Origin: Anomaloglossus baeobatrachus | Lineage: Eukaryota > Chordata > Amphibia > Anura > Aromobatidae | Direction of reading: 5' to 3' | DNA: 64,000 bases | Assembly: GCF_048569485.1 (NCBI RefSeq) | Contig: NC_134360.1 | Location: 207,487,164-207,551,163 of the forward strand | Position numbers and translations under genes: made by a program | Notes under the pieces: model-generated | What the model saw: only the letters and a program-made list of their open reading frames with translations | Told to the model about the DNA's origin: nothing | Databases searched by the model: none | In this document: positions 57,199-64,000 of the stretch, in pieces | Layout of the letters: every line of letters starts with the position of its first letter | Position numbering within the stretch: position 1 is the first letter of the stretch

Positions 57199-58073
57199 GT
57201 CACAACCACATTACCAGAGTATCCCGACCACATTACCAGAGTATCCCGACCACATTACTAGAGTATCCCGACCACATTACTAGAGTATCCCGACCACATT
57301 ACCAGAGTATCCCGACCACATTACTAGAGTATCCCGACCACATTACTAGAGTATCCCGACCACATTACCAGAGTATCCCGACCACATTACTAGAGTATCC
57401 CGACCACATTACCAGAGTATCCCGACCACATTACTAGAGTATCCCGACCACATTACTAGAGTATCCCGACCACATTACCAGAGTATCCCGACCACATTAC
57501 TAGAGTATCCCGACCACATTACCAGAGTATCCCGACCACATTACTAGAGTATCCCGACCACATTACTAGAGTATCCCGACCACATTACCAGAGTATCCCG
57601 ACCACATTACTAGAGTATCCCGACCACATTACTAGAGTATCCCGACCACATTACCAGAGTATCCCGACCACATTACTAGAGTATCCCGACCACATTACTA
57701 GAGTATCCCGACCACATTACTAGAGTATCCCGACCACATTACTAGAGTATCCCGACCACATTACCAGAGTATCCCGACCACATTACTAGAGTATCCCGAC
57801 CACATTACCAGAGTATCCCGACCACATTACCAGAGTATCCCGACCACATTACTAGAGTATCCCGACCACATTACTAGAGTATCCCGACCACATTACCAGA
57901 GTATCCCGACCACATTACTAGAGTATCCCGACCACATTACCAGAGTATCCCGACCACATTACTAGAGTATCCCGACCACATTACTAGAGTATCCCGACCA
58001 CATTACTAGAGTATCCCGACCACATTACTAGAGTATCCCGACCACATTACTAGAGTATCCCGACTACATTTTT
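57199..58073. repeat. 22-bp satellite, about 40 copies
   Basis: The unit CACATTACTAGAGTATCCCGAC repeats with an exact period of 22. Two variants, ACTAG and ACCAG, are mixed in an irregular order. It starts about 75 bases after the hAT target duplication. The 118-codon frame at 57081-57437 is a translation of the repeat. Confidence 0.95.
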
Positions 58074-59531
58074 CACCTGATTTGCCACTTTGTCAAAAGT
58101 TGAACCTGCACTGATCAGGTTTTAAAAGTCTATCCTAAAGATAAACCATTTCTATTCGGCAAAGTTAGAAAACACCATTGAAGGGAACCTGACATTGGGT
58201 ACATGGTGTCACAAAGAGTTTTGCGCAAACTTCGCCAACTGTCATGGTGGCGTTGGGCTCTGTTCAGATTTCTGACACTCCACCCGATGGTTTATCTGGT
58301 GTCTGGCTTCAACACAGGCAAGCAAGAGTTAATCTCTGCTCTTCTAATTACTCCTTTGATCACATGTTGTGGGGAGGCCTATCACATCTGCTCCCTTCCT
58401 ACTTATGCTGGTTGAATCTTTCCACCCATGCCAGCTATAGTTTGTCTTTGTTGGTATGTGAGGTGTGGTGTACCAGACTTTCTGGAGAAAGTTGTGCTTA
58501 TTGCTTGCTGCGGTTGTTGAGTTTACCCCTGTTGTTTTGTAGCTTCTCTCCTGATTTTGTGTTTCCTCCTGAATCTCTAATTGTCTTAACCTTTGTGTGT
58601 GCATGCTGTGTGACAGAAATTTGGTTTTCCCTTATCTGTCATTACCCCAGTGAGGGATGGGACAAGAGTTTGATAAACACACAGATAAAGGGGAGGGGGA
58701 ATGAGATCAGTACTGGTCAGGAGCAGGACCAGGAAGGAGACTCCGGCATCTTCACCTTCAGAAGTATCCCTAAGATTAGGGATAGCATAGGGACCCCTAG
58801 ATTGAAGGACAGATTAGGAGCCTCGGTTCACTGCGTCACATTTGGATATCATGTATCAGACACTGGCTCTATGATCTCAGTCAAATATGTTTGACTTTGA
58901 AAAGCTGCAGCACACGTTCAAATGCCTCCAGGAACTGAGCCACATGAGAGATTAGTCGGAAAGGTGATTCCTTGGGGTCTTCTCCCTGCCTGTTGCACTG
59001 GATTGACAGGTCTCTCCCTGCATGTCCTTGTAGGGAGAGAATGGTCACTCCAGAGGTGCGGGCAGGTAGAAGCTGCTGGGGACCCACCTGTCTGACTAGT
59101 CTCCCATGCGGCTCAGTCCCTGGCATCTTTTAAGACATAAAAACATACACCGCAGCATTTCAGAATCAACATACCCGACTGAGATTATACAGCCAGTGCC
59201 TGAGACATGATGCTTGTGGATCGGGCAGTAGGTATCCGCTGTTGGGGGTCCCTTTAATGGTTTGTGCCAAGTTGGAAAATTATAATGTATCCAGAAGGTG
59301 GAGGACTATCCAACATTGGGCTGCCCAATGCAGAGAAGTGGAATGAAGTGATGGTGACATATGCACATTTCACTATATTCATTGCCAATGCAGGGACAGA
59401 AATACCGTTGGTACAACCTGTGCAGCCGCAAGGGCCCATGAGGTAAGGGGGCCACTATCACCTCCAAAGCAGGTGTAATTGTTCCTTTCTGATGAGATAT
59501 TCGACTGCTAAGAGCCCATATATTGTACTTG
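58074..59531. other. Unassigned; repeat fragments
   Basis: No gene recognised. AGGGAACCTGACATTGGGTAC near 58180 looks like part of a TTAA-type element end. The segment 58890-59130 (containing CTTGTAGGGAGAGAATGGTC) reads like the interior of a common repeat. The 216-codon frame at 58244-58894 has no domain I can name and lacks a coding look. Confidence 0.4.
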
Positions 59532-61232
59532 TGTTCCGGTCAAGTGCCGCCCCAACAGCGGTCGAACCACTCGGATCCGGGTGTGCTACTCGAGGGTCGC
59601 CGGACCCGGGGGCTCGGGGTCACTCTGAAACGTGATAGAGGGTTATTTACAGGGGAGTTAGATAGTTTGTGACGCCACCCATGGTGAGTGGTAATAGGGA
59701 GTACCGCCGCTGCCATTGGGAGTACCCGGGGTGATGGAGTGGGGCAGCCAGATGACGTTACCCTCCACGGGTAGGGAAAGGCCCCGGAACCCCGAATGGT
59801 GGGATGGATTGCAGGGGGAGCGCAGGGTCACTGGTAGCAGGGTTAATCAAGTACTCACTCAGAAGGAAAGCAGACGCTGACAAAGTGGTAAACCAAGTCT
59901 CTGGGTACATTAAGCAAAGGAAGAAAAAAGGAACGGCACTCACCGGTAATTGCTGTGAAGTGTTCAGATTTATTTCATGGTCAGAGGATACATGCTTCGG
60001 CGTTACAGGGAGGGAATGAGGATTGTTAGCACAAAAAGACTACGGCCGTTTCGCCCCTGTAGGTGGGGCTTCAACAGGTCTTACAGGTCTGGTAAGACCT
60101 GTTGAAGCCCCACCTACAGGGGCGAAACGGCCGTAGTCTTTTTGTGCTAACAATCCTCATTCCCTCCCTGTAACGCCGAAGCATGTATCCTCTGACCATG
60201 AAATAAATCTGAACACTTCACAGCAATTACCGGTGAGTGCCGTTCCTTTTTTCTTCCTTTGCTTAATGTTCTATGCTCTGATGCTTTTGGAACAAGCACC
60301 CCGCAGCTGTATTCAGTATAGTCCGACCTGGAAGTCTCCTTTGGTCGCAGCAGAGATCAATAGCACTGTGTGTGCTTTTCACAACTAGCCGCTGATTGTT
60401 TAATGTGGACAGTCCTCAGTGAAAGTAGTGCCCCGCAAATCCTTCTTACTACTACTGCACAAGTCTCTGGGTACTGCTGCCCTCTTGGGGAGCTCATCCA
60501 GGTTCCGTCCCCTGCAGCACTGCCTGGTGGTCTGTAACCTGCCTCCGTGCACAGAATTTGAAAGTGTTCAGGTGGCTCGTAAGCTTGGAGCTGTCTGGGC
60601 CCTGCTCCCTACTATGGGTAGCAGAGGAGCTTATGCTTGGGATTTCAGTGTGCTGCTTTGCTTGGAAAGCCCTATCCCCTTCGTTGCGCTAGTGCCCCCG
60701 ATCTCTGAGCTTCGTGGGAACAGTCCATAAAGGCCCTGTCCTCCGCAAGTTAATTGCCGGGTTGCTTAAAGCTTCTCCCCAACCTAGGGTCCAGTACCCT
60801 GACGTGCTTTCGGCCCCAGACCGGCTATTGGACTGCAACTGCTCACCATCCTCCTTGACTAAGCCAGCACCCAGTCCCAGTCTCCCGCGACCGGGTCTCC
60901 AACTCCTTCAGGTCCAGACCACCGTCTGCAACCCAATCTACATTTTCCTCTGGGAGCTCCAACTCCCAGCTTCCTCGAGCTCCTCACTGCTCGAGGGCTA
61001 CCACTGTTCTGATTTGTCACCTCCCACCTCCCACCTCCCTGCCTGACGCCTAGGTGGGCGACCATATTCTATCTCAGCAGGGTGTGGTGCGAGGTGTGAA
61101 TAGGATTTTTAGATGCTGGTGGAGGCAGTACTGCAAGTCGGGAACCCAGAACCATGGGGGGTTGAGTCCTGCATTGGGAGATAAAGAGCGTGCAGTACCC
61201 TGTGATGACCTGACTAGTCCAGGGGCATCACA
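59532..61232 (-). mobile_element. Solo LTR of the element 1 lineage (minus strand), split by a hairpin insertion
   Basis: On the minus strand it starts TGTGATGCCCCTGGACTAG at 61232, matching the LTR start of element 1, and ends GGAACA at 59532. The shared block CATGGGTGGCGTCAC is at about 59669-59685 in reverse. CTTG flanks both ends (59528-59531, 61233-61236). Without the insertion it is about 1.13 kb. Confidence 0.87.
59909..60474. mobile_element. Hairpin insertion with 15-bp target duplication
   Basis: CAAGTCTCTGGGTAC lies at 59894-59908 and 60460-60474. Between them, 59909 to about 60085 is almost perfectly inverted at about 60090-60269, leaving a loop of only about ten bases (CAGGTCTGG). 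The right-hand 190 bases are unpaired and end in ACTACTACTGCA. The minus strand of the left arm, and equally the plus strand of the right arm, contains CCTGTTGAAG followed by GAAACGGCCG, a variant of the signature in the first hairpin. No coding capacity. Confidence 0.82.
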
Positions 61233-61323
61233 CTTGCATCGGGGTCCTCTTCTGTCTGTGTCCACTCCTGGTCTAATAGATTGCCGGAAAAATTTAAGTA
61301 CTGCTTATGATTGATGGGTGTAC

Positions 61324-61560
61324 CAGGGGTGTAACTTCAATAGATGCAGTGGTTTCAATCGCTCCCAGATCCTAGAGGAAAGAGAGCAAAAAAGTATCTT
61401 TGGCGTATATGAAAAAACTTGCAAAAATTTTGGTCCCCGTTTGAACTTTTGAATTGGGGCCCATGAGTTTAACCGAGTGGGATCCCCAAAAGACATAGCA
61501 AGTTACCACCTATGCAATTTTAAAACTTAGTGCAAACTTTCTAAAAAATAAAATAAAAAT
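61324..61560. mobile_element. Left-end fragment of a hAT-like element
   Basis: CAGGGGTGTAACTTCAATAG resembles a hAT terminus (CAGGGGCGTAAC), and the following GCTCCCAGATCCTAGAGG region is typical of such non-autonomous copies. No partner end with a matching 8-bp duplication was found nearby. Confidence 0.5.
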
Positions 61561-62168
61561 AACTTGTACCTTTAGGGTATGTTCACATGATCAGTATTAT
61601 GTCCTGGATTTTCCTGCATTAAAAATACAGGAAAAAATACAAGAAAAAAAAACAGTGTACAAATACTACATAGATGCTGAAAGAATTAACACGCTGCAGA
61701 ATTGAAAAATGCATTGATGCTAAATATATGCAAGGAAAAAAGATCAGCGTGTGCACAAGATTTCAGAAGTCTCATTAGTTTCACTGGTCCTGTAAAACGC
61801 AGCGGAGTTTTTTTACGCACGTTAAAACCGCAGTTAAAAAAAAAGACACTGTGAATAGTTAACATGTGCACAAGCTCTTATATTGTGGGAATATATTTTG
61901 GATTTCTCTAATGATGCACTGGTGCCCTTTCTTTGCAGGTTGGAACGCCTCTCATGGTTTCTATCTAGTAATTGTATCACGAGAGGAGGAAACGACTGTA
62001 GCAATAATCGTGGCATTGACTTGCAAAATCTGCACACAAACACTTGGGTGAGGAGGGAATTCTTCGCAGCCTCTCCCTATTCAAGCTCCTCCCGAGCTAC
62101 AGGTGACTCAAACCAGACATACAAGTATAGAGAGCAGGTAAGACGAGAGGAACATTGCCCTGCCAACC
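61561..62168 (+). other. Upstream region and 5' untranslated part of TTC22
   Basis: No TATA box is evident close to the start codon. The last about 130 bases are moderately GC-rich and end in CCAACCATGG, a strong start context. A donor-like CAG|GTAAGA lies at about 62136-62142 and an acceptor-like TTTCTTTGCAG at about 61929-61939, so an upstream spliced leader is possible but not shown. Confidence 0.45.
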
Positions 62169-62729
62169 ATGGAGGACGAGCCCGGCGTGGACATGGACAC
62201 TCTCATAGATGAGTTTGAATATTTCCCTGGTTATTTCCATTTGGAAATGAACCTGAATTTTGAGTCGTGCACCCCGGCCCACTGCAGGAGAAGGGACATT
62301 ACGCTCAAGAGAGACGTCCTGCAGTTCCAACTGGAGTTTGACTCAAGTTTCCAGCAATGTGGGATCAGGAATTTATTGGGAGTCTTCTCCTTTTACCTGG
62401 ACGAAATTACCAAAGCCAAGGAGATTTTTCTAAATATTTGCAACCAGGATCCCAATAATTTAAATGCTTGGGCCAACTTGTCTTGTGTCTATGACAAGCT
62501 GAACATGGAAGAAGAGGCCACGCAGTGTGCGGATAAAATATCCTACCTGATGAAGCTGGACACGGATGGGGACGGTGATGAGTCCAGACTCATGGCCGCA
62601 CGCTGCCTGGCAGAACAGGGCTACGCTCACGCGTTCGATGTGGGCCAGATCACCGACCCAGACAACATGGGGAAACTGCTGATGGGAATAAGTCTGTATG
62701 ATAAAGCTGTGGCCTATGGGAAACACAAG
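62169..62729 (+). CDS. ttc22: TTC22 orthologue, first coding exon
   Basis: The exon encodes 187 residues from ATG (context ACCATGG) to an AAG|GTCAGT donor at 62730, in phase 0. The protein begins MEDEPGVDMDTLIDEFEYFP and contains FHLEMNLNFE, NLNAWANLSCVYDKLN and ARCLAEQGYAHAFDVG. From memory these closely match the N-terminus of vertebrate tetratricopeptide repeat protein 22, including a first TPR-like helical pair around residues 60-115. The remaining exons lie beyond the right edge. TPR proteins act as scaffolds, and the role of TTC22 itself is poorly defined. The frame continuing past the donor to 62798 is intronic. This is the only host gene I can support in the window. Confidence 0.88.
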
Positions 62730-63060
62730 GTCAGTTTAAAAATATTATATAGTATTCTTCAAGGTGATCCAGCATGTGCCATATGCCTAACATTATGACC
62801 ATTAACATACATTTTTCAGTTCTGCCGTCACAGTTTCTAATGAAGATCACTTGTGTAGATAAGGATATTTTACTGAATTTTTTTTTCTTGTGGTATAATA
62901 TAACTTGAAGGTGCAAAATCTCCAACAAGACCCCCAACTTTCACAGTATTGATTTTCTTATATGACCCAAAGGGTCCTTTTGGGCTCTCCCAGGCTCCAT
63001 GGCCCGGGTTGCGGTGGGAACCACTATAGTTATGCCCCTGAAGATAGCCAGGAAGACTTA
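62730..63060 (+). other. Start of TTC22 intron 1 with a hAT right-end fragment
   Basis: It begins GTCAGT. ACCACTATAGTTATGCCCCTG ending at 63040 is a hAT-like right terminus, with matching flank sequence (GGCCCGGGTTGCGGTGGGA) before it. No intact partner end is seen. Confidence 0.6.
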
Positions 63061-63606
63061 AGGCCGTTTTACACGCTACGATTTATCTAACGATATGTCG
63101 CCAGGGTAACGTCGTTAGTGACGCACATCCAGCCTCGTTTGACATATCGTAGCGTGTAACACAAATGAGCGACTGTGAACGAGCAAAAATACCTTATCGT
63201 TGCTTGTTGACACGTCGCTCATTTTCAAAAAATCGAACGTCCGGTTGTTCATTGTTCCCGAGGCAGCACACATCGCTCCGTGTGACACCCCGGGAACGAT
63301 GAACTGCAGCTTACCTGCGTCCCGCCGGCAATGAGGAAGGAAGGAGGTGGGCGGGATGTTTACGTCCCGCTCATCTCCGTCCCTCCGCTTCTATTGGCCG
63401 GCCGCTGTGTGACGTCGCTGTGACGCCGAACGTCCCTCCCCCTTCAGGAAGAGGATGTTCGCCGCCCACAGCGAGGTCGTTCAGGAGGTAAGTACGTGTG
63501 ACGGGGGTTACTCACTTTGTGCGACACGAGCAACAAATTACCCGTGCCGCACAAACGATGGGGCCGGGTGCGATCGCACATGAAATCGACGCATGTAAAG
63601 CAGCCT
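63061..63606. mobile_element. MITE in TTC22 intron 1 (TSD TTA)
   Basis: The left end AGGCCGTTTTACACGCTACG and the right end GCATGTAAAGCAGCCT are imperfect inverted repeats. TTA lies at 63058-63060 and 63607-63609. Its interior (about 63335-63430) matches 36650-36770, including GGAAGGAAGGAGGTGGGCGG, so both belong to one family. Confidence 0.8.
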
Positions 63607-63609
63607 TTA

Positions 63610-64000
63610 CACTGCAATCAGTCCATCACACAACATGCTTTCAGTGACAATTTATTCTAGAAAAGAAATTTCATCAATTGCAGGAGTAAGAAAAACTCTC
63701 GGTGCCAAAATAAAATCGCCATTGGTCCTTCAAGTGTAGCAGGATAGATGTCAGATCGCAAATCTTTCATCATATTGCCACCATAATGGAAATCAATGGA
63801 AAACCCAAGCATTTTCAGGAAGCTCTTCTGGAAAAATGCTCAAGTCCCCCATTGACTTCCATTATACTCGAGTACGAGTCGTGCCATTAGAATATCCAAC
63901 TGATCGTTACGACTACAAAGCACCCGAGCATGGTAGTGCTCACTCATCACTAGTTACGAGTACCGAGCACCCAAGCATGGTAGTGCGCGCTCATCACTAG
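63610..64000. repeat. Intronic sequence with a common frog-like repeat at the edge
   Basis: The last 180 bases contain two tandem copies of a GAGCACCCGAGCATGGTAGT-type block followed by GCTCATCACTAG. It looks like the end of a widespread interspersed repeat cut by the window edge. No gene content beyond the intron. Confidence 0.5.

Noticed and set aside
57081-57437. 118-codon frame with an ITRVSRPHYQS-like repeat
   Set aside because: It is the translation of the 22-bp satellite.
58244-58894. 216-codon frame considered as a gene
   Set aside because: No recognisable domain or start context, and it overlaps sequence that looks like interspersed repeat.
59909-60269. Near-perfect palindrome considered as a microRNA precursor or terminator
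   Set aside because: Arms of about 175 bases are far longer than a microRNA hairpin, and the 15-bp flanking duplication marks it as an insertion.
53890-63040. hAT ends at 61324 (left) and 63040 (right) considered as one element containing TTC22 exon 1
   Set aside because: The 8 bases outside each end do not match (GGGTGTAC against AAGATAGC), so they are more likely separate fragments.

Overview
The window looks like intergenic and intronic DNA from a large, repeat-rich vertebrate genome, most likely an anuran amphibian (inference). Support comes from one recognisable host exon (first coding exon of a TTC22 orthologue, 62169-62729, +) and from dense Harbinger, hAT, TTAA-target, Tc1 and Ty3 copies of the kind I associate with frog genomes. 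Almost everything else is transposable elements, nested into each other, plus tandem repeats.

Layout. 1-654: unassigned. 655-8911: LTR element 1, a complete-length but broken Ty3/gypsy fossil (TSD TAAG). 8916-13429: mostly unassigned, with a 29-bp minisatellite and two adjacent inverted-repeat DNA elements (11519-12123, 12127-12524). 13430-15504: solo LTR related to element 1 (TSD AATG), split by a hairpin insertion. 15560-15950: minisatellite. 16001-22639: LTR element 2 (minus strand), a very young Ty3/gypsy copy that looks whole (LTRs differ at one site by eye, TSD CCGG). 23423-36958: a Harbinger district. An autonomous PIF/Harbinger element (24774-35180) carries a spliced MADF-protein gene (+) and a spliced DDE transposase gene (-), arranged tail to tail, and its own short deletion derivatives lie on both sides. 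Its 5' untranslated region holds about sixteen 175-bp tandem units, each looking like a 90-nt exon with good splice sites. 37932-39480: a TIR element and a rearranged Tc1 transposase relic. 40099-45566: a probable solo LTR split by LTR element 3 (40248-44776, TSD CCGC). 45646-51498: a TTAA-flanked TIR transposon split by LTR element 4 (46774-51210). 53890-57116: a non-autonomous hAT element (8-bp TSD GTTACACG) swollen by minisatellites, followed by a 22-bp satellite (57199-58073). 59532-61232: minus-strand solo LTR (TSD CTTG) with a second hairpin insertion. 62169-64000: TTC22 exon 1 and the start of intron 1, with hAT and Harbinger-type fragments.

How the parts relate. Element 1, elements 3 and 4 and the two solo LTRs share LTR ends, and the three internal-bearing copies share a tRNA-Ser-type primer site; elements 1, 3 and 4 also share 3' internal sequence. 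I read them as one LTR lineage in which element 1 has gag-pol and elements 3 and 4 are non-autonomous. Elements 3 and 4 instead carry a conserved reading frame of unknown function, followed in element 4 by a cold-shock-domain-like stretch. The Harbinger element supplies the source for the surrounding MITEs. The most unusual items are the exon-like 175-bp array, the unknown reading frame with the cold-shock-like piece, and the hairpin insertions with 14-15 bp target duplications.
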